Origin: JAXDMK01 sp963765955
GTDB lineage: Bacteria; Actinomycetota; Acidimicrobiia; Acidimicrobiales; AC-14
Assembly (NCBI GenBank): GCA_963765955.1
Contig: CAVXYA010000006.1
Location: 62,001 to 126,000, forward strand
Length of the DNA stretch: 64,000 bases
Direction: 5' to 3'
The first letter of the stretch is position 1. Each line of letters starts with the position of its first letter. The notes below the pieces were generated by a model, which was not told the DNA's origin, did no database searches, and saw only the letters and a program-made list of their open reading frames with translations. This document shows positions 44,605-53,714 of this stretch, in pieces. Position numbers and translations under genes: made by a program.

Positions 44605-46084
44605 CGCTCGGCCCCACGTCGTCGTCGTCGGTGGCGGGATCACCGGACTGGCCACCGCCTGGTTCCTGAAGGACCGGGCCCGGGTGACGGTGCTGGAGGC
44701 CGACGACCGCCTCGGCGGCAAGATCCGCACCTCGTCCCTCGGTGGCGTGCCGGTGGAGGAGGGCCCGGACACGTTCCTGGCCCGGGTGCCCCACGCCCGG
44801 GCCCTGGCCGTCGCCCTGGGCCTGGCCGACGACCTGGTCCAGCCGGCGACGGGCAAGGCGTTCGTGTGGACCCGGGGCCGGTTGCGGCCGTTGCCGGGTG
44901 GCCAGGTGCTGGGCGTGCCCATCGAGCTCGGCCCGCTGCTGCGGTCGGGCGTGCTCTCGCCGGCGGCCGTGGTCCGGGCCGGGTTCGACCTGGTGCTGCC
45001 CCGGTCCCGTCCGGGCCTGAGCGCCGACCCGTCGGTGGCGGAGGTGATCGGGGCCCGGATGGGCCAGGCCGTCGTCGACCGCCTGGTCGAGCCGCTGGTC
45101 GGCGGCATCAACGCCGGCCGGGCCGACGACCTCAGCCTGTCCGCCACCGCCCCCCAGCTGGCCGAAGCCGCCGCCTCCTCCCGCAGCCTCATCCTCGGCC
45201 TCCGCCGCCGTCGTTCCGGGGCCGGCGCCCCCGCCGAGCCCGAACTGGTGACACAAACGGGCGCTATGACGCCCACAAACGTCACCAGTTCGGGATCGGG
45301 GGGTGCGGCGTCGGGTCCGGCCGGTCCGGTGTTCCTGGGCGTGGCCGGCGGGCTGGGACGGCTGGTCGACCGGCTGGCGGCCGCGCTGGCCGAGGCGGGC
45401 GTCGACGTCCGCACCCGAGCGGCGGTGAAGTCAGTCGAGCCGGACGGGTCGGGCGGCTACCGGGTGGTCACCGCCGACGGGTCGCTAGAGGCCTCGGCGG
45501 TCGTCGTGACCGTCCCCGCCTTCGCCGCCGCTCCCCTCCTGCGGGCGACGGCCCCGTCCGTCGCCGACGACCTCGAGCGCATCCGCTACGCGTCGGTGGC
45601 GGTGGCGACCCTCGCCTACCGGCCGGAGGACCTCCCGTCGCCCCTCGACGGGGCTGGCTTCCTGGTGCCCCGGCTCGAGCGCCGGCTGATGACGGCGTGC
45701 ACGTGGTCGACGTCGAAGTGGCCCGCCCTCGCCGCCAGCGGGCTGGTGCTGGTGCGGGCGTCCGCCGGCCGCTCCGGCGACGACCGCCCCGCCGACCTCG
45801 ACGACGCCGAGCTGGTCGACCACCTCCACCAGGAGCTGTCCGGCGTCATCGGCGTGCGGCAGCCCCCGGTCACCAGCCTCGTCTCCCGCTGGCCCAACGG
45901 CTTTCCCCAATACCAGCCCGGCCACCAGCGGCGAGTCGACCGCATCGAAGCCGCACTGGCCACGGCCCTGCCCGGCGTGACCCTCGCCGGCGCCGCCTAC
46001 CGCGGCCTCGGCATCGCCGCCTGCATCCGCCAAGCGGAGGAGGCGGCGACCAAGCTGCTCGCCCAGCTCAACCCGCCCTCCTGA
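44588..46084 (+). CDS. hemY: Coproporphyrinogen/protoporphyrinogen oxidase (HemY/CgoX)
   Basis: 498-residue FAD enzyme. FAD site HVVVVGGGITGLATAWFL at the N-terminus, EADDRLGGKIRT, the EEGPDTFLARVP loop, DRLVEPLVGGINAGRADDLS, and C-terminal VTLAGAAYRGLGIAACIRQA. It acts between HemE and HemH in the coproporphyrin pathway. Residues about 218-237 (ELVTQTGAMTPTNVTSSG) are encoded by a copy of the dispersed palindromic repeat (45239-45294) in a loop of variable sequence, with frame kept. Start GTG 44588 overlaps hemH by 17 nt. No chdC/hemQ is in the window. Confidence 0.9.
   Translation: MPLPADARPHVVVVGGGITGLATAWFLKDRARVTVLEADDRLGGKIRTSSLGGVPVEEGPDTFLARVPHARALAVALGLADDLVQPATGKAFVWTRGRLRPLPGGQVLGVPIELGPLLRSGVLSPAAVVRAGFDLVLPRSRPGLSADPSVAEVIGARMGQAVVDRLVEPLVGGINAGRADDLSLSATAPQLAEAAASSRSLILGLRRRRSGAGAPAEPELVTQTGAMTPTNVTSSGSGGAASGPAGPVFLGVAGGLGRLVDRLAAALAEAGVDVRTRAAVKSVEPDGSGGYRVVTADGSLEASAVVVTVPAFAAAPLLRATAPSVADDLERIRYASVAVATLAYRPEDLPSPLDGAGFLVPRLERRLMTACTWSTSKWPALAASGLVLVRASAGRSGDDRPADLDDAELVDHLHQELSGVIGVRQPPVTSLVSRWPNGFPQYQPGHQRRVDRIEAALATALPGVTLAGAAYRGLGIAACIRQAEEAATKLLAQLNPPS
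45239..45294. repeat. Dispersed palindromic repeat, copy C, inside hemY
   Basis: CCCGAACTGGTGAC (45239-45252) pairs with GTCACCAGTTCGGG (45281-45294), a perfect 14-bp stem. Inside are ACAAAC on both sides, then GGGCG/CGCCC around a CTATGA loop. Same plan as copies A and B. Confidence 0.8.
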
Positions 46085-47027
46085 CCCGCCTCTCGTCCCG
46101 GGCCCGATGTACGGCCTGCGAGAAGGCCACAGCCGCCGGCCCCGACAGTTCATGTTCGGTGGCACGGAAGACCAACCACCCGAGCGCTGTCGCCCGGTTG
46201 TGCCGGGCCTGGTCCTGTCGCCAGGCCTGACGACCGAAGTGGTGGCGGTAGCTCTCGTACTCGACCGCCACCCGAGCCGCCGGATCGGCCAGGTCGAAGC
46301 GTGCCACCAGGAGACCATCCACGTCCCGTAGCTCGTACTGGCGGACGAGACGCGGAAGACCGCCACCGTCGAGCAGGGCGGCCAGCTCGATCTCCTTGGG
46401 ACTCTCGTGGCCTCGGCCTCCGCGCCGATCGTCAAGCAGTGCCCGAAGCACGGCCGCGCCGGCCCGGCCCTGTGACCCGGCCTCGTCGAGCCGCCGGAGA
46501 AGGTACGGCACGGATGCATGTCCGTCACGGAGGGCGGCGTCGACGGCCGCCTCCAGCCGAACCCCATCGAGCACCGAGGCCAGATCGAGCAACGTCCGGG
46601 ACGGGCGGGTGACGGGGATGCCCTCCCGCCGGGACACGTCCGCCCGGGCGAGGCTCCTCGTGCGGTGGATCGTCACTCCCTGCAAGTGACGCTCACCACT
46701 GCTCGGGAACGTCACCTCGATCGGGCCCGGCGCAAGCCCGTCGAGCTGCCACAACGCACCCGCCGCTCGGTGTGAGGCCACCGCACCTGGTCCGACCGCG
46801 AGGCAAGCCGCCATGAGCCCCTGGTGCCAGGTGGCGGGCGTCCCCGCGAGCCGGTAGACCCCCCGATGGAGCATTTCCCAGCGACCGTTCTGACGGCGGC
46901 TCCGGCGCATGGCGGCTGTGAACCCGACGTCGGTCGCCTGCCGGCAGTGGAAGACGCCATGTTGTGCCGCGCCAATCTCTGCCAGCGCCCGTTCCGCGCC
47001 GTCCTGGTGTCGCTCAGCGACATCCAT
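46068..47027 (-). CDS. AbiEi-like / DUF559 protein, second copy
   Basis: 319 residues, with the AbiEi-type N-terminal wHTH (QHGVFHCRQATDVGFTAAMR, MLHRGVYRLAG, AVASHRAAGALWQLDGL) and C-terminal DUF559 domain (RVAVEYESYRHHFGRQ, LGWLVFRATEHELSG). Strong SD AAGGAGGTG before ATG 47027. Related in plan but not close in sequence to 901-1737. It ends inside hemY by 17 nt on the opposite strand. Confidence 0.75.
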   Translation of the reverse strand: MDVAERHQDGAERALAEIGAAQHGVFHCRQATDVGFTAAMRRSRRQNGRWEMLHRGVYRLAGTPATWHQGLMAACLAVGPGAVASHRAAGALWQLDGLAPGPIEVTFPSSGERHLQGVTIHRTRSLARADVSRREGIPVTRPSRTLLDLASVLDGVRLEAAVDAALRDGHASVPYLLRRLDEAGSQGRAGAAVLRALLDDRRGGRGHESPKEIELAALLDGGGLPRLVRQYELRDVDGLLVARFDLADPAARVAVEYESYRHHFGRQAWRQDQARHNRATALGWLVFRATEHELSGPAAVAFSQAVHRARDERRVRRAG

Positions 47028-47105
47028 CCGCGCCACCTCCTTCCACGACAGTTCGAAGGGGGAAGACGCGGCGCCAACGTACCTCGGAGGTGAGACGATG
47101 GGAGG

Positions 47106-47792
47106 GTGCTGCACCGCAACCGGGACGAGCGGGTGGTGGTCATGCGACCCCGCTCGCGGTCGGGGTGGGTCGTGGTCGCGGGCCTGCTCGTCTGCGGGGT
47201 GCTGGCCCTCACCGGCACCCTCGGCGACCTGCTCCCGTCGATCCCCAACCCCTTCTCCAGCCGCACCGTCGACCGCACCCAGCCTGCGCTTTTGCAAGCC
47301 ATGGAGGACCTGAGCGACTACCAGGCGGCGGCCGGGAACTTCCAGGTCCTGGTCGACACCGAGAAGGACGCCCGGTTCCTCCCCTCCTTCATCCGGGGTG
47401 AGCGGACGGTGTACTCGGCCGCCGGCTCGGTCGACGCCTCCGTGGACTTCTCCAGCCTCGACGCCCAATCGGTGATCGTCTCGGAGGACCGCCGGTCGGT
47501 CACCATCTCGCTCCCGCCGCCGAAGCTGTCGGACCCCCACATCGACCTCGAACAGAGCATGGTGGTCAGCCGCGACCGGGGCCTGCTCGACCGCCTGGGC
47601 TCGGTGTTCTCCGACACCCCCACCGGCGAGCGCGAGCTGCAATTGGCGGCCCAGGACAAGATGAGGGCGGCGGCCGCCGCCAGCGACCTGCCGGCCCGGG
47701 CCGAGGCGAACACCCGCAAGATGCTCGAGACGCTGATGGGCAGCCTGGGCTTCACCAGCGTCACCGTCACCTTCGTCCCCAGCCCCGCCTGA
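47106..47792 (+). CDS. DUF4230 domain membrane-anchored protein
   Basis: 228 residues: N-terminal helix (VVVAGLLVCGVLALTGTLGD, about 21-40), then the DUF4230 domain (LQAMEDLSDYQAAAGNFQVL, FIRGERTVYSAAGSVDASVD, LMGSLGFTSVTVTF). Family function unknown. GTG 47106 has GGAGG 12 nt upstream; an ATG at 47098 has the better SD spacing but lies in a different frame. Confidence 0.75.
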   Translation: MLHRNRDERVVVMRPRSRSGWVVVAGLLVCGVLALTGTLGDLLPSIPNPFSSRTVDRTQPALLQAMEDLSDYQAAAGNFQVLVDTEKDARFLPSFIRGERTVYSAAGSVDASVDFSSLDAQSVIVSEDRRSVTISLPPPKLSDPHIDLEQSMVVSRDRGLLDRLGSVFSDTPTGERELQLAAQDKMRAAAAASDLPARAEANTRKMLETLMGSLGFTSVTVTFVPSPA

Positions 47793-47801
47793 GGCTCCCC
47801 C

Positions 47802-49202
47802 GTGACGGCCGACCAGATCGTCGCCGGCCAGATCGTCGTCCGCTCGCCCTACGACGGCGCCGAGGTCGGTCGGGTGCCCAAGTGCACCGCGGCCGACGTC
47901 GACCGGGCGGTGGCCGCCGCCGCCGGCGCCCTCCAGAAGGGGGCCCTCCCGCCCTGGCGGCGGGCCGAGATCCTCGACGCCGCCGCCCGCCTGATCGCCG
48001 AACGCTCGGACGACTTCGCCCGCACCATCGCCCTCGAATCGGCCAAGCCCCTCAAGACGGCCCGGACGGAGGCCAAGCGGGCGGCCAGCACGTTCACCTT
48101 CGCCGCCGTCGAGGCCCGGCGCCTCACCGGCGACATGGTGCCCATCGACGCCACCGAGATCGGCGAGGGACGCCTGGCGTTCACCCTGCGGGTGCCGATC
48201 GGGGTGGTCGGCGCCATCTCGCCGTTCAACTTCCCCCTCAACCTGGTGGCCCACAAGCTGGCTCCGGCCATCGCCGCCGGCTGCCCGGTGGTGCTCAAGC
48301 CGGCCAGCCAGACCCCGCTGACGGCCGTCGCCCTGGCCGACCTCCTCGTCCAGGAGTGCGGCCTGCCTGCCGACCACCTCCATGTCGTCACCGGCGGTGG
48401 CGGCGACGTCGGCGACGCCCTCGTCCGCCACCCGGACGTGGCCTACCTCACGTTCACCGGCTCGGGCGAGGTGGGATGGGCCATCAAGGAGCGGGCCGGT
48501 CGCAAGAAGGTGGCCCTCGAGCTGGGCAACAACTCGCCCGTCGTGATCGAGGCCGACGGTGACTGGCGGGCCGCAGCCCGGGCCGTCGCCACCACCGGCT
48601 TCGCCCACGCCGGCCAGTCGTGCGTGTCGGTGCAGCGGGTCCTCGTTCACAACGAGGTGGCCGACGACTTCACCGCCGCCCTGGCCGCCCACGTCGAGGA
48701 CCTGGTGGTGGGCGACCCCCTCGACGAGTCCACCGACGTCTCCGCCCTCATCTCCCCCGACGACCGCGATCGGGTAAAAGCGTGGATCGAGGAGGCGGTG
48801 GCGGCCGGCGCCCGGGTCGTCACCGGCGGCAAGGTCGGCGACGACGGCCTCCTCCGGCCCACGGTCCTGGCCGACGTCACCCCCGACATGAAGGTGTCCC
48901 GGGACGAGGTCTTCGGCCCCGTGGTCGCCATCCAGGCCTACGCCTCCACCGACGAGGGGCTGGCCCTGGCCGACGACACCCGCTACGGGCTGCAGGCCGG
49001 GATCTACACGTCGAGCCTGGCGACAGCCCTGCGGGCGGCGAGAGAGCTGCACTTCGGCACCGTGCTCGTCAACGAGGTCCCCACCTGGCGGGCCGACCAG
49101 ATGCCCTACGGCGGCGTCCGGTCGAGCGGCAACACCAAGGAGGGCCCGGCGGCCGCCGTCCGGGAGATGACCGAGGAGCGCCTGGTCGTCGTCAAGGCGT
49201 GA
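47802..49202 (+). CDS. NAD(P)-dependent aldehyde dehydrogenase
   Basis: 466 residues. ISPFNFPLNLVAHKLAPAIA, the Glu240 of LELGNNSP (LELGG in most relatives), TGFAHAGQSCVSVQRV with catalytic Cys274, and PYGGVRSSGNTKEG. Similar to lactaldehyde/succinate-semialdehyde-type enzymes; substrate not clear. GTG start, 9 nt after the DUF4230 gene. Overlaps the convergent glycosyltransferase gene by 11 nt. Confidence 0.85.
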   Translation: MTADQIVAGQIVVRSPYDGAEVGRVPKCTAADVDRAVAAAAGALQKGALPPWRRAEILDAAARLIAERSDDFARTIALESAKPLKTARTEAKRAASTFTFAAVEARRLTGDMVPIDATEIGEGRLAFTLRVPIGVVGAISPFNFPLNLVAHKLAPAIAAGCPVVLKPASQTPLTAVALADLLVQECGLPADHLHVVTGGGGDVGDALVRHPDVAYLTFTGSGEVGWAIKERAGRKKVALELGNNSPVVIEADGDWRAAARAVATTGFAHAGQSCVSVQRVLVHNEVADDFTAALAAHVEDLVVGDPLDESTDVSALISPDDRDRVKAWIEEAVAAGARVVTGGKVGDDGLLRPTVLADVTPDMKVSRDEVFGPVVAIQAYASTDEGLALADDTRYGLQAGIYTSSLATALRAARELHFGTVLVNEVPTWRADQMPYGGVRSSGNTKEGPAAAVREMTEERLVVVKA

Positions 49203-50653
49203 CGCCCGCCGCCCGGCGGTAGAGCCGCACCCCGTCCACCACGTCGACCAGCTCGTAGCGGCGGACGACGTCGTCCCACAGGATCGTGTCCTCCAGGCGA
49301 TGGCGGTCGGACTTGCGGATGGATGCGGTGCTGGTGTCGACGATCAGCTCAGGCGGCGTTGCCGCCAGGTCGGCGGCCAGGAACTCCCAGGCCCCGGGGA
49401 CGCCGTCCGACGGCTCCACCGCCCCCGCGTCGCGGCCGCCGGAGTTGCCGGTGAGGAACCCGGTGTGGATGAAGCGGGTGGCCGGCTCCCGGTCGGCGGC
49501 CCAGTAGATCTCGGGGTACTCGCCCCACACGAAGATGCGGTCCGCCGGCTCGGTCAGCGCCCGCACCCGGTCGGCCACCGTCCGGTAGGGGATGATCCCC
49601 CGGGCGTTCGGGGGGAAGAAGCTGAACAGCCACATGGCCGCCACCGGCAGGACCAGGCAGGCGGCGGCAGGCTTCCACACCCGCCTGACGGCGGGAAGGC
49701 CCGACACCGCCGCGATGAGCGCCAGCGGGGGGACGAGCTGCAGGTAGTAGTGCCCGAAGAACCGGAAGCCGGCCAGCACGGCCACGACCCCTCCCCCGAG
49801 CCACAGCCACAGGTCCCGGTCGACCTTGCCCCGGCGCCAGGCGACGACGCAGCACCAGACGAGCACCGCGTTGAGCCCCAGGAAGGCCAGCGTCATCCCC
49901 AGCCCGCGGAGCGACGAGGCGAGGAGCGAGCCCCGCAGGGCCAGGTAGCCGCCGTTGCCGGTCACCGTCCAGAGGAGGAACTCCCTGGGACCGAACACGA
50001 ACGCGGTGGCGACGATCACCGCCGCTGCGGCCAGGGCGGCCCGGGCCACCGCTCGCCAACCCGACCGCCTGGTAGAGCAGGAAGGCCACGGGCAGCGCCG
50101 TCATGACCGCTGTCTGCTTGCACAGGCAGGCCACCGCCAGGCAGACCCCCGCCAGCACCGCCTTCCGGCGACCGGCCGCCACCACCGCGGCCGTCATCGG
50201 CAGGAGCATGAACAGCTCGAATCCAGCGGCCTGGGAGTCGGCCGGGAAGTTGGCCGCCGTCCCGGCCAGGAAGAACACCCCGGCGGCGACGGCGGCCGTC
50301 CGGGTGCCGGTCCTCCGCTTGGCCTCGGACGCCAGCAGGAGGGCGGTGCCCGCCAGCACCAGGGCCCCGACCGCCCGCACCGGGCGGATGTCGCGGTCCC
50401 CGGTCACGGTGAACACCAGGGCGTACACGTAGGGGACGACGGGCGGCTTGCGGTCGGCGGTCTCGTGGTAGAGCGTGCCCCCCCGCTCGATCTCCATGGC
50501 CATGGTGGCCAGGCTGGCCTCGTCGGAGTTGAACAGCGGCTCGACCAGTCCGGGCAGGTGGAGCAGGAGGGCGACTGCGGCGAAACCGAGCGCCAGGCGC
50601 AGACCCCACCGGCGGTCGCTGACGGTCGGCCGCAGCCCGGGCTCGGTGCTCAC
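49192..50653 (-). pseudogene. ArnT/PMT-like membrane glycosyltransferase, one frameshift
   Basis: After repair about 486 residues. N-terminal helix LALGFAAVALLLHLPGLV, then LFNSDEASLATMAMEIERGG (the acidic catalytic motif of the PMT/ArnT class), about ten helices and an external C-terminal part with VWGEYPEIYWAADREPATRF. Breaks near 50058-50062 (AACCC); removing one A gives YQAVGWRAVARAALAA across the join. GTG 50653 overlaps the upstream gene's stop (GTGA). Likely transfers a sugar from a lipid carrier to an exported acceptor. Confidence 0.75.
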
Positions 50654-52566
50654 GCCCGGACGGCCTCGGTCTCGGTCGCGGGGCGGGCGTCGTCCGGTGC
50701 GCGCCCCGACGCGACCAGGACGCCCGCCGGCCAGGCCACGGCCAGCACCGCGGCGGCCACGTTGACGCCCGAGTCGTTGAGGACGGACCCCAGGACGGCG
50801 GCCACCACCACCGCGTACGACGCGAACCGCAGCGCCGCTCGGGGGCCGGGCGAGAACCGGGTCAAGGCGAGGGCGGCGACCGCGATCCACACCAGGTTGG
50901 CCATCGGCGCCTTGACCGTCCGCACCGCCCGCTCCGCCTTGCGGATCACGTCGTCACCGATGCCCTGGCCGCCGACGCTTTTGGCCAGGTGGGTCTGGGA
51001 GCCGGCGTCCCGGGCCAGGTCGACGGCGACGAACAGGCCGACCAGGAGGACGGCCGTCCCGGCCAGCAGGACGATGTGGCGGGCCGTGACCCGGCCCCGC
51101 CGGGCGCCCAGGAGCAGGAGGCCGTAGGCGGGGACGGCGAACAGGACCCCGCCGATGTCGGCCCCGAACTGCGGCGCGCCACCCGCCACCGCTCCCGCCA
51201 CCAGGGCGGCGGCGACCCACGGCAGGGCTCGACGGCCCAATCGGTCGATGGCCAGGCCCCCGGCCACCAGGAGCCCGGCGGCGAGGAACCCCGAACCGAT
51301 GTTGCCCACGCCGAAGAACCGGCCCGCCACCACCGGGGAGTTGCCGAAGGGGGCGTCGATCTGGAGGGGGCTGCCGAACAGGGCGTCCACCGCGACCACG
51401 GCCGACGTGAAGGCGGCGACGGCGCCCACTCCGAGGACGAGGTCCCGCCGGGCGAGCAGCGCCCCCCCGACTCCGACGGCGGCGGCCACCGTCCCTCCCA
51501 CGAGGAGGCCGGTCCAGGCCCCGCCCCGCCACCAGGGCACGAGCATCATGAGGAGGCTGGCGGAGGGGATGCCCAGCAGGGCGCAGCACACGACCGTCCG
51601 GGACCTTCGCCAGCGGATCACGGCCAGCGCGCCGAGGGCGTGGAGGACGACGAACAGCCACACGAAGTCGGTGCGGGAACGGTCGGCCGTCCACGTCCGA
51701 TCGTCCCGGGCCACAAGCGTCGCCCGGTCGACCGCCGGCGCGGGCGTGAGGACGCCGCCGGAGACAGAGGCGGGGTCGGCGATCCCCACCAGGTCGAGGA
51801 ACGTGGCGCTGACGTCGGGAAGGGTCGCCAGGTGGTCGTGGTGGGTCGAGGGCGAGGCCAGGCCAGCGCCGCCGAGCCCGCACATCGGGGAGGCGGCGAG
51901 CACGCCGAGGTGGCGGGTCTCGTCCGGCGTCGAGGCGCTCACGACCAGCGTGCACGTGCCGTCGAGCAGGGGGAGGACGTCGGCCAGGCCCTCCGGGCGG
52001 GCGACGGCCACGAACAGGGCGTCGAGCCCGGCCCCGACTGCGGCCGCCACGCCGGCCGTGGTCCCGGCAAACGCCTGGGGCACGGTCCCGTCGGCCCTCG
52101 CCGCGGCGGCCGCCGCCGCCGCCTGCCCGTCCTCGGCGACCAGCGCCCACCGGCGGCCACTGGTCGCCAGCGCCTCGCCGACCGACCCCAGGGCGCCGCC
52201 GTAGTGCAGATCGCCGTCGTGGTCCCGCAGCCGCTCCCAGTCCGCCAGCCGGAGGCCGCCGTCGGGCGTTGGCTCCACCCGTCCCACGCGCGCCGGGTCC
52301 CCCAACCCGGACGACCGGCCCCCCTTACCGAGGGTGAGGTAGACGTCGGCCGGGTTCGAGCTGGCCTGGTCCGTCCGCATGGAGAGGTTGGCCTTGGCGT
52401 AGCCGTCGAGGGCGAGGGGAGCCGTCGCCCAGGTGAGGTCGGGCACGAGCACCAGGGCCACGGTCCGGTCCGCCTGGCTGGACGCGCCCACGGCCGCCGG
52501 CTGGAGGCCGACGATGGCGAGCAGCGCGACCACGGGCGCGGCCAATCGTCGTCCGGAGGTCGTCAT
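50650..52566 (-). CDS. Large membrane protein with degenerate phosphatase-like outer domain
   Basis: 638 residues. A signal peptide (VALLAIVGLQPAAVGASS), an external domain of about 260 residues with alkaline-phosphatase-superfamily look (VLVPDLTWATAP, then LATLPDVSATFLDLVGI) but no recognised metal set, then about nine helices including FGVGNIGSGFLAAGLLVAGG and AVPAYGLLLLGARRG. Unknown function; operon with the glycosyltransferase suggests a cell-envelope role. A minus TACGCT box (52577-52582) lies 10 nt before ATG 52566. Confidence 0.65.
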   Translation of the reverse strand: MTTSGRRLAAPVVALLAIVGLQPAAVGASSQADRTVALVLVPDLTWATAPLALDGYAKANLSMRTDQASSNPADVYLTLGKGGRSSGLGDPARVGRVEPTPDGGLRLADWERLRDHDGDLHYGGALGSVGEALATSGRRWALVAEDGQAAAAAAAARADGTVPQAFAGTTAGVAAAVGAGLDALFVAVARPEGLADVLPLLDGTCTLVVSASTPDETRHLGVLAASPMCGLGGAGLASPSTHHDHLATLPDVSATFLDLVGIADPASVSGGVLTPAPAVDRATLVARDDRTWTADRSRTDFVWLFVVLHALGALAVIRWRRSRTVVCCALLGIPSASLLMMLVPWWRGGAWTGLLVGGTVAAAVGVGGALLARRDLVLGVGAVAAFTSAVVAVDALFGSPLQIDAPFGNSPVVAGRFFGVGNIGSGFLAAGLLVAGGLAIDRLGRRALPWVAAALVAGAVAGGAPQFGADIGGVLFAVPAYGLLLLGARRGRVTARHIVLLAGTAVLLVGLFVAVDLARDAGSQTHLAKSVGGQGIGDDVIRKAERAVRTVKAPMANLVWIAVAALALTRFSPGPRAALRFASYAVVVAAVLGSVLNDSGVNVAAAVLAVAWPAGVLVASGRAPDDARPATETEAVRA

Positions 52567-52687
52567 CCCGATGGGGAGCGTACTGACGCGCCGAACCGAT
52601 CCGACGTCTGCCAGTTACCGTCGAAGGTCGACGCGACAACCCGCCCGACGAGCGAGGACGAACATCTTGGTACGGAGACCCTGAGCC

Positions 52688-53707
52688 GTGACCGGCATGG
52701 ATCCCGACACTCCCCCGTTGCTCCTACCCATGCTCGCCGGCGGCAACGGCGTGCCCCCCAGCCCCGACGGTTGGCTGTTCGAGCCCAAGCTCGACGGGCA
52801 GCGGGTGATCGGGGTGGTCGAGCCCGCCGGCGTCACCCTCTTGAACCGGCGGGGGGGCGACATCTCGGCCACCTACCCGGAGCTGGCCGGCCTCGCCGGC
52901 GCCCTCGCCCCGCACCGCGCGGTCCTCGACGGCGAGGTCGTCTCGTTCAACGACAAGGGTCAGACCAGCTTCCAGCGCCTCCAGCGGCGGATGCACGTCC
53001 GCCAGCCAACCGCCCGCCTGTTGGCGGAGACGCCCGTGTCTTTCGTCACCTTCGACGTCCTCTGGCTCGACGGCGAGTTGCTCGTCGACCATCCCCAGTC
53101 CGAGCGCCGGAAGGTGCTCGACGGACTCGACATCCGGGGCCCGGCCTGGCAGACGGCTCCCGTCCTCGACGCCTCCCCCGACGACCTCATGGACGCCTGC
53201 CGCGACCTGGGCCTCGAGGGCTTCATGGCCAAACGGGTCGACGCCCCCTACCTGCCCGGACGCCGATCGTCGGCCTGGTCGAAGGTCAAGTGCGGTCGAC
53301 GAAGGGAGTTCGTCGTGGGTGGGTGGTCGACCGGCTCAGGATCCCGCGAGACGAGCATCGGCTCCCTGGCCCTGGGCGTCTACGACACGTCCCCCGAGGA
53401 GGCCGAGCGCAGAGGCCGGCCGCAGCGCCTCTTCTACGTCGGCCAGGCCGGATCGGGCCTGAGCGAGGAGCTGATCCGCCAGCTCACCCGCCTGTTCGCC
53501 CAGATCGAGCTCCCGACCCCCGCCTTCGTCAACCCCCCGAGGGCACGGCTCCACTGGGTCCAGCCGCTGCTGGTGGCCGAGATCTCCTACACCGAGGTCA
53601 CCGAGGCGGGAACCCTCCGCCAGCCGTCGATCAAGGGCCTCCGCACCGACGTCCTCGCCACCGAGGTGACGTTCGACGACGAGTTGGAGGCCTGTTTCGG
53701 CCCCTGA
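52688..53707 (+). CDS. ATP-dependent DNA ligase (LigD/LigC-type)
   Basis: 339 residues of the bacterial NHEJ-type ligase: FEPKLDGQRVIGV holds the adenylated Lys, VLDGEVVSFN, FVTFDVLWLDGELL, LEGFMAKRVDAPYLPGRRSSAWSKVKC, then an OB-fold C-terminal domain (FYVGQAGSGLSEE, LVAEISYTEVTEAG). No polymerase or nuclease domain is fused. Works with Ku, which is 5.8 kb downstream. GTG start at 52688. Confidence 0.88.
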   Translation: MTGMDPDTPPLLLPMLAGGNGVPPSPDGWLFEPKLDGQRVIGVVEPAGVTLLNRRGGDISATYPELAGLAGALAPHRAVLDGEVVSFNDKGQTSFQRLQRRMHVRQPTARLLAETPVSFVTFDVLWLDGELLVDHPQSERRKVLDGLDIRGPAWQTAPVLDASPDDLMDACRDLGLEGFMAKRVDAPYLPGRRSSAWSKVKCGRRREFVVGGWSTGSGSRETSIGSLALGVYDTSPEEAERRGRPQRLFYVGQAGSGLSEELIRQLTRLFAQIELPTPAFVNPPRARLHWVQPLLVAEISYTEVTEAGTLRQPSIKGLRTDVLATEVTFDDELEACFGP

Positions 53708-53714
53708 ACGGCGA

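Noticed and set aside
47098..47100. ATG with a good SD just before the DUF4230 gene
   Set aside because: It opens a different frame from the DUF4230 domain and leads to a Gly/Arg-rich shadow; GTG 47106 is in the right frame.
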